Shown here one piece after another: positions 16,037-25,260 of a stretch of 64,000 bases of DNA. The position numbers were made by a program, and so were the translations under genes. The stretch's first letter is position 1. Each line of letters opens with the position of its first letter. This DNA comes from an uncultured Sulfitobacter sp. (GTDB lineage Bacteria > Pseudomonadota > Alphaproteobacteria > Rhodobacterales > Rhodobacteraceae). The notes beneath the pieces were generated by a model. It did no database searches, had not been told where the DNA came from, and was given only the letters and a program-made list of their open reading frames with translations. The stretch covers positions 62,001 to 126,000 of the forward strand of contig NZ_CANMFS010000009.1 in the NCBI RefSeq assembly GCF_947497275.1. Reading direction: 5' to 3'.

Positions 16037-16071
16037 TTGACTCCGCCGTGCCCGCGCAGTAGCTACTGCGC
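16037..16071 (+). promoter_or_regulatory. atp operon promoter with an 18-bp perfect palindrome
   Basis: TTGACT (16037-16042) lies 17 bases before TAGCTA (16060-16065). The latter is a weak -10 and forms the centre of the perfect palindrome GCGCAGTAGCTACTGCGC (16054-16071). The palindrome ends 18 bp before atpI. A dimeric regulator bound there would cover the -10 region. Confidence 0.5.
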
Positions 16072-16089
16072 AAGACATCCCAACGGGGC

Positions 16090-16434
16090 ATGCGCATGGA
16101 AGACCACGATCGCAAGAAAGAAATGGAAGCGATCGAGGCGCGGATTGCTGCGGCGAGAGGCACCCTTGCGCCCAAGCCCCGCGCGGATGAGCACTACTCG
16201 CAGGCCAATATGGCCTGGCGCATGGTGATCGAACTCGTGGCCGGTCTGGGGATCGGTTTCGGCATCGGATACGGGCTGGATCTGCTGTTTGGCACCCTGC
16301 CGATATTCATGGTGTTGTTCGTGATGCTGGGTCTTGCGGCGGGTGTGAAGACGATGCTGCGCTCCGCGCAGGAGATGCAGGACAAGCGGTTGGATGAGCC
16401 TGCCGACGAGAACAATCCACCCAACAACGGGTGA
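16090..16434 (+). CDS. atpI: ATP synthase protein I
   Basis: A 114-aa membrane protein. A charged N-terminal helix (residues 1-40) is followed by two membrane segments with [17 protein letters not shown] and a C-terminal charged tail. This is the AtpI/AtpQ-like layout that assists c-ring assembly or Mg uptake. The start is ATG 16090 (MRMEDH) or 16096. It is the first gene of the F0 operon, 20 bp before atpB. Confidence 0.88.
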   Translation: MRMEDHDRKKEMEAIEARIAAARGTLAPKPRADEHYSQANMAWRMVIELVAGLGIGFGIGYGLDLLFGTLPIFMVLFVMLGLAAGVKTMLRSAQEMQDKRLDEPADENNPPNNG

Positions 16435-16454
16435 CAGAGTGAAGGGGCCCTGAG

Positions 16455-17213
16455 ATGGCAACAGAAGCACAAGGCGCGGAAGAAGGCGGTCTGGTCTTTC
16501 ACCCGATGGACCAGTTCATCGTGAGCCCGCTGGGCGGTGACGGTATCGTAAGCTGGTTCACCTTCACCAACGCGGCGTTGTGGACTGGCCTTGCGGTGCT
16601 GGCGGTGTTCGCCATTCTGGTGCTGGGCACCTCCAAGCGCGCGGTCGTTCCGGGCCGGATGCAATCGATTGCCGAGCTTGCCTATGGCTTCGTCTACAAG
16701 ATGGTCGAAGACATTTGCGGCAAGGAGGGGGTCAAGTATTTCCCTTACATCATGACGCTGTTCATGTTCATCGTCTGCGCGAACTTTCTTGGTCTGATCC
16801 CGACGGCGTTCACGCCCACGTCCCACTTTGCGGTGACGGTCGTTCTGGCGATGGCGGTGTTCCTGACCGTGACGATTTTGGGTTTTATCAAGAACGGTGC
16901 TGCTTTTCTCGGTCTGTTCTGGGTGGCTTCCGCGCCCCTGGCACTGCGCCCTGTTCTGGCGATCATCGAGCTGATCTCGTATTTCGTGCGTCCGGTCAGC
17001 CACTCCATTCGTCTTGCCGGCAACGTCATGGCGGGTCACGCGGTGATCAAGGTGTTCGCGGGCTTTGCCGCGATTGCAGTCATCAGCCCCGTTTCAGTCG
17101 TCGCGATCACGGCGATGTACGGCCTTGAGGTCCTCGTGTCCTTCATCCAGGCCTATGTTTTCACCATTCTGACATGCGTGTACCTCAAGGACGCACTGCA
17201 TCCAGGTCACTAA
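16455..17213 (+). CDS. atpB: F0F1 ATP synthase subunit a
   Basis: A 252-aa membrane subunit providing the proton half-channels. [17 protein letters not shown] contains the essential Arg of the penultimate long helix, and [10 protein letters not shown] and [19 protein letters not shown] segments are intact. The N-terminus ([18 protein letters not shown]) matches alphaproteobacterial a subunits. It stands between atpI and atpE. Confidence 0.96.
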   Translation: MATEAQGAEEGGLVFHPMDQFIVSPLGGDGIVSWFTFTNAALWTGLAVLAVFAILVLGTSKRAVVPGRMQSIAELAYGFVYKMVEDICGKEGVKYFPYIMTLFMFIVCANFLGLIPTAFTPTSHFAVTVVLAMAVFLTVTILGFIKNGAAFLGLFWVASAPLALRPVLAIIELISYFVRPVSHSIRLAGNVMAGHAVIKVFAGFAAIAVISPVSVVAITAMYGLEVLVSFIQAYVFTILTCVYLKDALHPGH

Positions 17214-17217
17214 CGAC

Positions 17218-17235
17218 GGCGGGAGCATTTCCGCC
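17218..17235 (+). repeat. Small hairpin in the atpB-atpE spacer
   Basis: GGCGG and CCGCC flank an 8-base loop, four bases after the atpB stop. The following leader carries TAAGGAG before atpE. It may protect or separate the atpE part of the mRNA. Confidence 0.4.
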
Positions 17236-17271
17236 CTATCTACTCAACTTCCAATCGTAAGGAGAATTCAC

Positions 17272-17496
17272 ATGGAAGGCGAACTCGCACACATCGGCGC
17301 AGGTCTGGCAGCAATCGGTTCCGGCGCAGCCGCGATCGGTGTCGGCAACGTGGCCGGCAACTTTCTGGCAGGCGCATTGCGCAACCCCTCCGCAGCTGCA
17401 TCGCAGACTGCAACACTGTTCATCGGTATCGCTTTCGCAGAAGCTCTGGGGATCTTCTCGTTCCTCGTCGCCCTGCTGCTGATGTTCGCCGTCTAA
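17272..17496 (+). CDS. atpE: F0F1 ATP synthase subunit c
   Basis: A 74-aa hairpin of two membrane helices that forms the rotor ring. The polar loop is ALRNPS (residues 35-40) and the proton-carrying carboxylate is Glu57 in [11 protein letters not shown]. The Gly/Ala-rich first helix is typical. A strong TAAGGAG ribosome site and hairpins on both sides fit its need for higher output than its neighbours. Confidence 0.97.
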   Translation: MEGELAHIGAGLAAIGSGAAAIGVGNVAGNFLAGALRNPSAAASQTATLFIGIAFAEALGIFSFLVALLLMFAV

Positions 17497-17522
17497 GCGT
17501 CCGACTTTTATTCCTTACGCAT

Positions 17523-17549
17523 TGGGCGGTGCGCAGCGTGCATCGCCCA
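17523..17549 (+). repeat. Hairpin in the atpE-atpX spacer
   Basis: TGGGCGGTGC and GCATCGCCCA pair over 10 bp with one G-U and a 7-base loop, 26 bp after atpE. No T run follows, so it is more likely a 3' stabiliser or partial attenuator than a full terminator. Confidence 0.55.
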
Positions 17550-17576
17550 TTGGATTGAATGTTCTGACAGGAGGCC

Positions 17577-18143
17577 ATGATGGCAACTGAAACCACACAC
17601 AGCGATGGTCTGGCGGACGCCGTAGGCGTGGCCGAGCATTCGGCTGACGGCAATGCCGGTATGCCACAGCTGGATTTCTCCACTTGGGGAAACCAGATCT
17701 TCTGGCTCGTGGTCGCGCTTATCGCAATCTATTTCATCCTGTCACGCGTGGCCCTGCCGCGCATCGCTGCCATTCTGGCGGAACGTCAGGGCAGCATTAC
17801 CAACGATATCGCCGCCGCCGAGGATCTGAAGGCCAAGGCAGTCGATGCCGAAGCGGCCTATGACCAGGCGTTGCTGGATGCCCGCGCCGAGGCGCAGCGC
17901 ATCATTGCAGCCGCACAGGCCGATATTCAGGGCGATCTGGACGTGGCGATCGAAAAGGCGGATGCCGAGATTTCCGCCAAGACCGCCGAATCCGAGAAAG
18001 CCATCGCCGAAATCCGCGCCGGTGCGTTGGAGAACGTGAAAACGGTCGCCAAGGATACCGCAAAAGAAATCATCGCAGTGCTCGGGGGCGAGGCGGATGC
18101 CAAAGCCGTCAATGCCGCTGTGACCGCCCGGATGAAAGGATAA
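17577..18143 (+). CDS. atpX: F0F1 ATP synthase subunit b'
   Basis: A 188-aa peripheral-stalk subunit. About 35 polar residues precede the membrane segment [20 protein letters not shown], and then a long Ala/Glu/Lys coiled coil runs to the end. It pairs with the b subunit encoded 5 bp downstream, as in photosynthetic and other alphaproteobacteria that use a b/b' heterodimer. AGGAGG lies 4 bp before ATG 17577; the adjacent ATG 17580 is equally possible. Confidence 0.92.
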   Translation: MMATETTHSDGLADAVGVAEHSADGNAGMPQLDFSTWGNQIFWLVVALIAIYFILSRVALPRIAAILAERQGSITNDIAAAEDLKAKAVDAEAAYDQALLDARAEAQRIIAAAQADIQGDLDVAIEKADAEISAKTAESEKAIAEIRAGALENVKTVAKDTAKEIIAVLGGEADAKAVNAAVTARMKG

Positions 18144-18148
18144 GTGAT

Positions 18149-18709
18149 ATGCGTTTCACACTGACATCCATCGCCGCTCTGCTTGCCGCGACGCCCGCTT
18201 TCGCGGCTGGCGACGTGTTCTTCTCGCTTTCCAACACCGATTTCATCGTGTTGCTGGCGTTCCTTCTGTTCATCGCGGTTCTGTTCTATTTCAACGTGCC
18301 AAGCCTGTTGGCGGGGATGCTGGACAAGCGTGCGGACGGGATCAAATCCGAACTCGAAGAAGCGCGCAAGCTGCGCGAGGATGCACAGACGCTGCTGGCC
18401 TCTTACGAGCGCAAGCAGAAGGACGTGCAGGAACAGGCCGACCGCATCGTCGCGACGGCCAAGGAAGAAGCGGCGGGCGCTGCCGAGAAAGCCCGCGATG
18501 ACCTGCGCAAATCGGTGGACCGTCGCATGGCCGCCGCGGAAGAGCAGATCGGGTCTGCGGAAGCTGCCGCGATCAAGGAAGTCCGCGATCAGGCCGCTGC
18601 CATTGCCATTGCCGCCGCACGTGATGTGCTGGCCAAGCAGATGACCGCGGCCGAAGGCAACAAGCTGATTGATGCGGGCATCGCCGAGGTTGACGCCAAG
18701 CTTCACTAA
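18149..18709 (+). CDS. atpF: F0F1 ATP synthase subunit b
   Basis: A 186-aa subunit. The N-terminus MRFTLTSIAALLAATPAFAA looks like a cleavable signal peptide, followed by the membrane segment FIVLLAFLLFIAVLFYF and a long charged coiled coil. It is the last gene of the operon before a strong terminator. The F1 genes are not in the window, as expected for the split alphaproteobacterial arrangement. Confidence 0.93.
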   Translation: MRFTLTSIAALLAATPAFAAGDVFFSLSNTDFIVLLAFLLFIAVLFYFNVPSLLAGMLDKRADGIKSELEEARKLREDAQTLLASYERKQKDVQEQADRIVATAKEEAAGAAEKARDDLRKSVDRRMAAAEEQIGSAEAAAIKEVRDQAAAIAIAAARDVLAKQMTAAEGNKLIDAGIAEVDAKLH

Positions 18710-18730
18710 GCCGCAAAAACTCGATCTAGA

Positions 18731-18759
18731 AAACCCCGGCGCCTGCGTCGGGGTTTTTT
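18731..18759 (+). terminator. Rho-independent terminator of the F0 operon
   Basis: CCCCGGCG and CGTCGGGG pair over 8 bp with one G-U, followed by six T. The preceding A run makes it usable on the minus strand too, for the convergent GntR gene. Confidence 0.9.
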
Positions 18760-18768
18760 GGTTCGGGG

Positions 18769-19536
18769 CTAGCCTTTTATCTCGTGATCGAGCCGTTGGC
18801 GGGCAATTTCCTCGTGACGGTCCGCGCGCTGTTGATCCAGAAGTGAGCGTTCGACAAAGCCCATGTGCGCCTCCACCGCCTGTCGCGCCGCGTCGGCGTT
18901 GCGGGCCATAAGCGCGTCGTGAATGGCGCGGTGTTGTTCGAGCAGAACGGACCGGGTGGTCTGCTGCCGAAACATGACCTGGCGGTTGTAGAAAACGCCG
19001 CCGCGCAGCAGTTCGTACATGGACCGCATCATGTGCAGCATCACGACGTTGTGGCTCGCCTCGATGATGGCCATGTGAAACTGCGCATCAAGCGCGGCTT
19101 CTTCTTCGGGAGTGGCGGTGCCGTGGGCTGCTTCCATCTTGTGAAACACGGTGCTGACCACCTGCAGATCGGTGTCCGATCCCAGCCGTGCGGCACGTTC
19201 GGCGGCCAGCCCCTCCATGTCGCGGCGAAACGACAGATAGTCTATCGCGGCCTCCTCGTGGCGACCGAACAGCGCGATCAGCGAGGGCGAAAAGGCCGAG
19301 CCGAGGACATCCGCGATATAGACGCCGGCGCCCGGTTTCGTGGTCAGCAGGCCCGTGCTTTGCAACTGCGCGATGGCTTCGCGCAGGGACGGGCGCGAGA
19401 CGCCCAGCCGTTCGGCCAATTCACGCTCGGAGGGCAGCCGCTCTGCGGGGCGCAGGATACCACGCAGGATCAACTCTTCGACCTGCCGGACAACGGCGGC
19501 AGAGAGTTTTTCGGGGCTGACGGGACGGAAGGGCAT
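18769..19536 (-). CDS. GntR-family regulator, FadR/FCD subfamily
   Basis: A 255-aa regulator. The winged helix is at residues 10-75, with LPSERELAERLGVSRPSLREAI in part. The C-terminal FCD domain has a DxxFH-like metal/effector site (LDAQFHMAIIEASHN) and later HRAIHDAL. It resembles PdhR/LldR-type regulators of carboxylate use, but the target is not evident. A likely autoregulatory operator lies upstream at 19554-19570. Confidence 0.87.
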   Translation of the reverse strand: MPFRPVSPEKLSAAVVRQVEELILRGILRPAERLPSERELAERLGVSRPSLREAIAQLQSTGLLTTKPGAGVYIADVLGSAFSPSLIALFGRHEEAAIDYLSFRRDMEGLAAERAARLGSDTDLQVVSTVFHKMEAAHGTATPEEEAALDAQFHMAIIEASHNVVMLHMMRSMYELLRGGVFYNRQVMFRQQTTRSVLLEQHRAIHDALMARNADAARQAVEAHMGFVERSLLDQQRADRHEEIARQRLDHEIKG

Positions 19537-19553
19537 GGCGGGTCCTCTGTATT

Positions 19554-19570
19554 GGTCAATTTATATGACC
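19554..19570. promoter_or_regulatory. Inverted repeat, probable GntR operator
   Basis: GGTCA and TGACC are separated by the A+T run ATTTATA, 18 bp before the GntR start. TTGGTCA...TGACC resembles the TGGTnnnACCA core of FadR/PdhR-type operators, although the spacer is longer than in those. Confidence 0.45.
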
Positions 19571-19658
19571 GGTTCGGCGGTTCATCAAGGCTGCCCACGA
19601 TTGCGCATGAGGCCGCGCCGTTCACGAAGTGTTAACGAAAGACCTGAACACTCGTTTC

Positions 19659-20072
19659 ATGCACCGCGTCACCGTCGCAAGCCTCGCCCTATGTTTGTTC
19701 ACCGCCGCCTGCAACACGGCGGGGCCGGATTTTCGCGGCCTGCCCGCTACGACAGTGACCGTAGATGGGTCGACCTTCGATGTGCGCGTGCGCGATGAAT
19801 TGGCCGAGGCGATCCGCACCACTCCCGAATACGCCCCCCGCTTTGGTCCGATCCGCGCGCGGGCGGCGCGGGCGATGGCGATGGTCAGCGGTTGTGAAGT
19901 GCGTGAGGTGCGCGGCGATCAGGCGCAGGCAACGGGGATTCTTGACTGCGGCAAGAATCGGCGTCGTCCTGCAGGGGGTGCACCTGCAGGGCTGGCTTGC
20001 GCAACTGTTACCGGTTCCGCCCTTGGGGCGTTGGGGGGTAGCACTGTCGCGTTGGATTGCGCGCCGCTGTAA
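19659..20072 (+). CDS. Hypothetical secreted/lipoprotein-like protein
   Basis: A 137-aa protein from ATG 19659. MHRVTVASLALCLFTAAC is a signal sequence with a weak lipobox (FTAAC lacks the usual Leu at -3). The body has VTVDGSTFDVRVRDELAEAIR and four further cysteines. No family recognised. An in-frame TTG start at 19629 is possible but would put ten polar residues before the signal sequence. Confidence 0.6.
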   Translation: MHRVTVASLALCLFTAACNTAGPDFRGLPATTVTVDGSTFDVRVRDELAEAIRTTPEYAPRFGPIRARAARAMAMVSGCEVREVRGDQAQATGILDCGKNRRRPAGGAPAGLACATVTGSALGALGGSTVALDCAPL

Positions 20073-20191
20073 CCGCAATATGTTGGGGATAACTTGCCGT
20101 GTCATGCTGTCTGTTGTGTCTGGCGGTTGACACGAGGCCGCCGAAACCGCAACGCTGACGGCCAATCGAGAATCACGCGCCAAGGCGGACC

Positions 20192-23100
20192 ATGCGCTTT
20201 TCCAAACTCAGGCTTACAGGCTTCAAAAGCTTCGTGGACCCGACCGATCTTGTCATCGCGGACGGGCTGACCGGCGTTGTCGGGCCGAACGGATGTGGCA
20301 AATCCAATCTGCTTGAGGCGTTGCGATGGGTGATGGGGGAAAACCGGCCCACCGCGATGCGCGGCGGCGGGATGGAGGACGTGATCTTTGCCGGTGCGTC
20401 CACGCGACCCGCGCGAAACTTTGCCGAAGTGTCATTGCACATTGATAATTCCGAGCGTCTGGCCCCGGCGGGGTTCAACGACGCGGACCAACTGGAAATC
20501 GTGCGGCGGATCACACGGGACGTCGGCAGTGCCTACAAGGCGGCGGGCAAGGACGTGCGTGCGCGCGACGTACAAATGCTGTTTGCGGATGCCTCCACCG
20601 GCGCGCATTCCCCGGCGCTGGTGCGGCAGGGCCAGATCTCTGAGCTAATCAACGCCAAACCGAAGAACCGCCGTCGGATCCTCGAGGAGGCGGCAGGGAT
20701 TTCTGGGCTCTATGCGCGCAGGCATGAAGCGGAGCTGAAGCTGAACGGGGCCGAGACCAATCTGGCGCGGGTCGACGACGTGATCGAACAGTTGGCTGCG
20801 CAGCTTGCGCAGCTTGCGCGGCAGGCCCGTCAGGCGGCGCGCTACCGCGAGATCGGGGACCGGTTGCGGCGGACGGAAGGCATGCTGTTGTATCGCCGCT
20901 GGCGCGAGGCGGATGATGCGCGCGCGCGAGCCGAGGATGAGTTGCGCGGCCGGGTGACGGCCACCGCACAGGCCGAGGGTCAGGTGCGCACCAGTGCGAA
21001 GGCGCGCCAGACCGCCGAGGACGCGTTGCCGGCGCTGCGCGAGGAAGACGCGATTGCGGCGGCGGTCGTGCAGCGGCTGACTGTCCAGCGTGATACGCTC
21101 AGCGACCAGGAGGCGCGCGCCCGGTCGCAGATCGACACGCTGGAAAGCCGCATTGCGCAGCTTGCCCGTGATATCGAGCGCGAGGCCGGACTGAACAAGG
21201 ATGCGGACGAGACGATTGAGCGGCTGCAGTGGGAGGCGCGCGCGCTTGAGAAAGCGGGCGTGGGCCATGATGCGGCGCTGGAAGCGGCAGCGCAGGCCGC
21301 ACGCGAGGCGGCGGGCGTTTTGCAGGCGCGCGAGGCGGATCTGGCCCAGCAAACGGAGGATGTGGCACGGCTTGCCGCGCGGTATGGTTCAGCGGAACGG
21401 CTGTTGGACGACAATCGCAAGTTGCGGGACAGGTCCGAAGCCGAAGCGGTACGGGCGCGCGAGGCCGTGGCGTCAAGCACGGCGGCGCTGGCCAGAGCCG
21501 GTTCGGATTTCGAGACGGCGCAGGCGGATGAAGGTGCTGCCGTGGCCAGCGCCGAAGCGGCGGAAGCCGCGCTGAACGCGGCAGAGGAGCAGCGCGCGCA
21601 AACCCAGGCGCGCGAAGCGGATGCGCGCGGCGAGCGGTCGCAGGCGGAGGGCGAGATGAACGCGTTGCGCGCCGAGACGACAGCACTTGCGAAGCTGTTG
21701 GAGCGCGACACCGCGGAGGGCGGGCAGATCCTCGACCGGTTGCAGGTGGAGCATGGGTTCGAGAAGGCGTTGGGCGCCGCCCTTGCCGATGATCTGCGCG
21801 CGCCCGAGGTCGATGCCGACGGGCCGTCGGGGTGGTCCGTGCTGCCGCCCTATGACGTGGCGCAGCCGTTGCCGGAGGGGGTCACCCCACTGACGCACCA
21901 TGTGTCGTGCCCCGATGTTCTGGCGCGGCGGATGGGGCAGGTTGGTCTTGTCGATGCGGATGCAGGGCCCCGGTTGCAGGCCACGCTGAAGCCCGGTCAG
22001 CGGCTGGTCTCGCCCGAGGGTGATTTGTGGCGCTGGGACGGGCTGCGGGCCTGGGCAGAGGATGCGCCTTCGGCCGCCGCGTTGCGGTTGCAACAGCTGA
22101 ACCGGCTTGAAACGCTCAAACAGGGGCTGGAGCAGGCGAACAACCGCGCGGAAGGAGCGCGGGCGGCGCATGAGAGCCTCAGCGCGCTGCTGGTCGAGCA
22201 GACCGAAACAGACAAGGCGGCGCGGGCCGCGCGGCGGGATGCCGACCGTGCCGTCGCCGATGCGGGCCGCGCGTTGAGCCGTGCGGAGGCGGACCGGAAT
22301 TTGGCGCAAGGGCGGTTGGAGTCCCTTGGCCTTGCGGTGACGCGCCACGAGGAAGAGGCGATGGCCGCGCGTGCGCGGGTGCTTGAGGCCGAGCGCGCTT
22401 TGACAGAACTGGGCGATCTGACGGAGGCACGCCATGCCATCGAGGATCTGCGCCTGACGGTCGAGGCCGCGCGCATCACGATGATGTCGCGCCGGTCCGC
22501 CCACGACGAAATGCGGCGCGAGGGCGAGGTGCGGCTGAAACGGACGCAGGAGGTGACTAAGGAATTAAGTGGATGGCGGCACCGTCTGGAGACTGCGGAA
22601 AAGCGCAGCGCCGAGTTGGTGGCACGCAAACAGGCGTCCGAGGCGGACCTCGAGGCGGCGCAGGCCGTTCCGGCGGAGCTTGCCGCGCAGCGTGACGCGC
22701 TGAGCCAGCAGATAGCGCAGGCCGAGGCACGGCGCGCGGCCGCCGCCGATACGCTGAGTGTGGCCGAGCAGACGTTGCGCGACACGACGCTGGCCGAGCG
22801 TGAGGCGGAGCGCGCGGCATCCGAGGCCCGCGAGGCGCGCGCGCGATCCGAAGCGCGCAGCGATGCGGCCAGGGAAACCGCCGCCGCCGCCGCCGAACGG
22901 ATCGGCGAGGACCAGCATCTGACGCCGAACCAATTACTCACGCGGCTGGATGTGAACCCCGATCAGATGCCGGGCGCGGACACGCTGGAAGCGGATGTGA
23001 ACCGGCTCAAGCGGCAACGGGAAGCGTTGGGCGCTGTCAATTTGCGCGCGGACGAGGATGCCCGTGAGGTCCAGGAGGAGCATGATACTCTCGTTTCCGA

Positions 23101-23647
23101 AAAGACCGATCTGGAAGAGGCGATCAAGACCCTGCGTGCGGGTATTGCCAGCCTCAACCGCGAGGGGCGCGAACGTCTGCTAACGGCGTTCGAGCAGGTG
23201 AACAGCAACTTTTCGCTGCTGTTCACCCATCTGTTCGGCGGTGGTGAAGCGAATCTGGTGATGGTGGAAAGCGACGATCCGCTGGAGGCGGGCCTTGAGA
23301 TCATGTGCCAGCCGCCGGGAAAGAAGCTGAGTACGCTGAGCCTGTTGTCGGGCGGGGAGCAGACGTTGACGGCGATGGCGCTGATCTTTGCGGTGTTTCT
23401 GGCCAATCCGGCGCCGATCTGTGTGCTCGACGAAGTCGATGCGCCGCTGGACGACGCGAACGTCACGCGGTTCTGTGATCTGCTGGACGAGATGTGCCGA
23501 CAAACGGACACCCGATTCCTGATCATCACGCACCATGCGGTGACTATGGCGCGGATGGACCGCCTGTTCGGCGTCACGATGGCCGAACAGGGGGTCAGCC
23601 AGCTTGTGTCGGTCGATCTGAAGAAGGCCGAAAAGCTGGTCGCCTAG
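20192..23647 (+). CDS. smc: Chromosome segregation protein SMC
   Basis: A 1151-aa condensin ATPase. The N-terminal head has Walker A GPNGCGKSN at residues 31-39. Two long Ala/Glu/Arg coiled-coil arms flank a hinge near residue 540-620. The C-terminal head has the signature LLSGGEQTLTAMALIF and Walker B VLDEVDAPLDDAN. It closes DNA loops and organises origin regions with ScpA/ScpB, which are not in this window. Its length is normal for alphaproteobacteria. A 119-bp gap precedes it. Confidence 0.97.
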   Translation: MRFSKLRLTGFKSFVDPTDLVIADGLTGVVGPNGCGKSNLLEALRWVMGENRPTAMRGGGMEDVIFAGASTRPARNFAEVSLHIDNSERLAPAGFNDADQLEIVRRITRDVGSAYKAAGKDVRARDVQMLFADASTGAHSPALVRQGQISELINAKPKNRRRILEEAAGISGLYARRHEAELKLNGAETNLARVDDVIEQLAAQLAQLARQARQAARYREIGDRLRRTEGMLLYRRWREADDARARAEDELRGRVTATAQAEGQVRTSAKARQTAEDALPALREEDAIAAAVVQRLTVQRDTLSDQEARARSQIDTLESRIAQLARDIEREAGLNKDADETIERLQWEARALEKAGVGHDAALEAAAQAAREAAGVLQAREADLAQQTEDVARLAARYGSAERLLDDNRKLRDRSEAEAVRAREAVASSTAALARAGSDFETAQADEGAAVASAEAAEAALNAAEEQRAQTQAREADARGERSQAEGEMNALRAETTALAKLLERDTAEGGQILDRLQVEHGFEKALGAALADDLRAPEVDADGPSGWSVLPPYDVAQPLPEGVTPLTHHVSCPDVLARRMGQVGLVDADAGPRLQATLKPGQRLVSPEGDLWRWDGLRAWAEDAPSAAALRLQQLNRLETLKQGLEQANNRAEGARAAHESLSALLVEQTETDKAARAARRDADRAVADAGRALSRAEADRNLAQGRLESLGLAVTRHEEEAMAARARVLEAERALTELGDLTEARHAIEDLRLTVEAARITMMSRRSAHDEMRREGEVRLKRTQEVTKELSGWRHRLETAEKRSAELVARKQASEADLEAAQAVPAELAAQRDALSQQIAQAEARRAAAADTLSVAEQTLRDTTLAEREAERAASEAREARARSEARSDAARETAAAAAERIGEDQHLTPNQLLTRLDVNPDQMPGADTLEADVNRLKRQREALGAVNLRADEDAREVQEEHDTLVSEKTDLEEAIKTLRAGIASLNREGRERLLTAFEQVNSNFSLLFTHLFGGGEANLVMVESDDPLEAGLEIMCQPPGKKLSTLSLLSGGEQTLTAMALIFAVFLANPAPICVLDEVDAPLDDANVTRFCDLLDEMCRQTDTRFLIITHHAVTMARMDRLFGVTMAEQGVSQLVSVDLKKAEKLVA

Positions 23648-23650
23648 GCG

Positions 23651-24046
23651 CTATTGTGGCTTCTTGTGTTCGATCGGGCCACCGGCTTTCTCCCAGCCGC
23701 CGAAACCGTCCTTCAGGTGCGCCGCCTCAAAGCCCATGTCCTGCAAGGTTGCCACGGACAGGGCCGAGCGCCAGCCCGAGGCGCAGTGAAAGACGAATTT
23801 CTTGTCCTGCGCGAAGATATCCCTGAAATACGGGCTGTCGGGATCGACCCAGAATTCCAGCATACCGCGCGGGCAGTGAAAGCTGCCGGGGATAAAGCCG
23901 GTGCGCTCACGCTCGCGCGGGTCGCGCAGATCGACGATCTGCACGTTCGGGTCATCGACCATCGCGATGGCGTCTGTCGTTTCGATTTCCTCGATGCGCG
24001 CGCGGGCCTTGGCGACCATTTCTGCGGCGGTTGTCTTGAGTGCCAT
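23651..24046 (-). CDS. Rhodanese-domain protein
   Basis: A 131-aa single rhodanese domain. The active-site loop CASGWR (Cys in FHCASGWRSA) lies near residue 91, with VQIVDLRDPRERERTG and LKDGFGGWEKAGGP at the usual places. It likely carries or transfers sulfane sulfur, but the partner is unknown. It is convergent with smc, three bases apart. Confidence 0.88.
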   Translation of the reverse strand: MALKTTAAEMVAKARARIEEIETTDAIAMVDDPNVQIVDLRDPRERERTGFIPGSFHCPRGMLEFWVDPDSPYFRDIFAQDKKFVFHCASGWRSALSVATLQDMGFEAAHLKDGFGGWEKAGGPIEHKKPQ

Positions 24047-24064
24047 TGACGGCTCCTTTTCTGG

Positions 24065-25237
24065 TCAGAGTTGGGACAGGAGGGCGGGAGTGGGCCATGC
24101 ATCGACGGGCAGGCCGAGACGCTGTTGTTCGGCGCGGATCGCCTGACGGGATTTCGCCCCCAGAATGCCGTCGATCTCGCCCACGTCATAGCCGCGCGCG
24201 GCAAGCTTGGTTTGCAATGCTTTCATCTGGTCGCCGTCCAGGCCGGTTTCGGACGTGCCCGCGTCGTAGACTGGCGCGCCTTGCAGCCGTGTGGCGAAAT
24301 ACGCGGCGGTCAGAACGTAGGTAAAGCTTTGGTTCCATTCGAAATAGACCCGGAAGTTGGGGTATGTGATGAAAGCCGGGCCGCCGCGTCCCTGCGGCAG
24401 AATGAGTGAGGCGGGCAGGGCTTCGGCCAAGCTGCCATCGCGCGGGGCGACGCCCAGCGCGGCCCATTCGGCGCCTGTTTTGGTGGTTTCCAGCCCGGTC
24501 AGGGACCAATCGAAGCTATCGGGCAGGCGCACCTCGTCGATCCAGGGCTCTCCCGCGCGCCAGCCCAGCGCCGAGAGCATCTTGCCCCCCGACATCAGGG
24601 CATCGGGCACTGAGGTTTTGAGGGTGACGCGCCCGTCGCCGTCGCCGTCGGTGCCGTTTTCAAGAATGTCGCGGGGGAGCATCTGGACCATGCCGATCTC
24701 GCCCGCCCATGCACCCGTTGTTGTCGTCGGATCGAAATCACCGCGTGCGAACAGTTCGATTGCGGCGAAAATCTGCGGGCGGAACAGTTCGGGGCGTCGG
24801 CAGTCGTGCGCGAGGGTGACGAGCGCATTGGCCGTATTGAAATCGCCCTGAAACGCGCCGTAGTCGGTTTCGAACGCCCAGAAGGCCAGCAGAACGCCAC
24901 GGTCCACGCCGTAGGTGCTTTCGATCCGGTCAAAGATCGCGTCGTATTTCTGACCGTTGCGTTTACCGCGGGTGATCCTGTCCGCGGAAATGAGGCGACG
25001 GGAAAAGTCGATGAACGGGCGCTGGAACACGCCCTGCGCCGCATCGGCCCGCAGTACCGCGGGATCGGGACGGACGCTTGCGAAGAAGCGGTCGCTTGTG
25101 GTGGCGTCGAGGCCGCGTGCTGTGGCTTCTGATTTGAGGCCGTCGATGAATTCGGGGAAAGAGCCGCCGCAGGGCACTTGCGCCGATGCGAGGGTGGATG
25201 CGAGGCTCAGAGTCGCGGCGATAAGTATGGAGCGCAT
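24065..25237 (-). CDS. Lytic murein transglycosylase (MltB-like, with peptidoglycan-binding domain)
   Basis: A 390-aa exported enzyme that cleaves peptidoglycan to 1,6-anhydro products. The signal peptide is MRSILIAATLSLASTLASA. The catalytic region has FWAFETDYGAFQGDFNT with the acid Glu, then GAWAGEIGMVQMLPRDI. The last 60 residues form a PG_binding_1 domain (LQTKLAARGYDVGEIDGILG). There is no lipobox, so it is periplasmic rather than an outer-membrane lipoprotein like E. coli MltB. The start is ATG 25237. Confidence 0.9.
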   Translation of the reverse strand: MRSILIAATLSLASTLASAQVPCGGSFPEFIDGLKSEATARGLDATTSDRFFASVRPDPAVLRADAAQGVFQRPFIDFSRRLISADRITRGKRNGQKYDAIFDRIESTYGVDRGVLLAFWAFETDYGAFQGDFNTANALVTLAHDCRRPELFRPQIFAAIELFARGDFDPTTTTGAWAGEIGMVQMLPRDILENGTDGDGDGRVTLKTSVPDALMSGGKMLSALGWRAGEPWIDEVRLPDSFDWSLTGLETTKTGAEWAALGVAPRDGSLAEALPASLILPQGRGGPAFITYPNFRVYFEWNQSFTYVLTAAYFATRLQGAPVYDAGTSETGLDGDQMKALQTKLAARGYDVGEIDGILGAKSRQAIRAEQQRLGLPVDAWPTPALLSQL

Positions 25238-25260
25238 GTAAATTCCTTGGTCTGGTCCTG

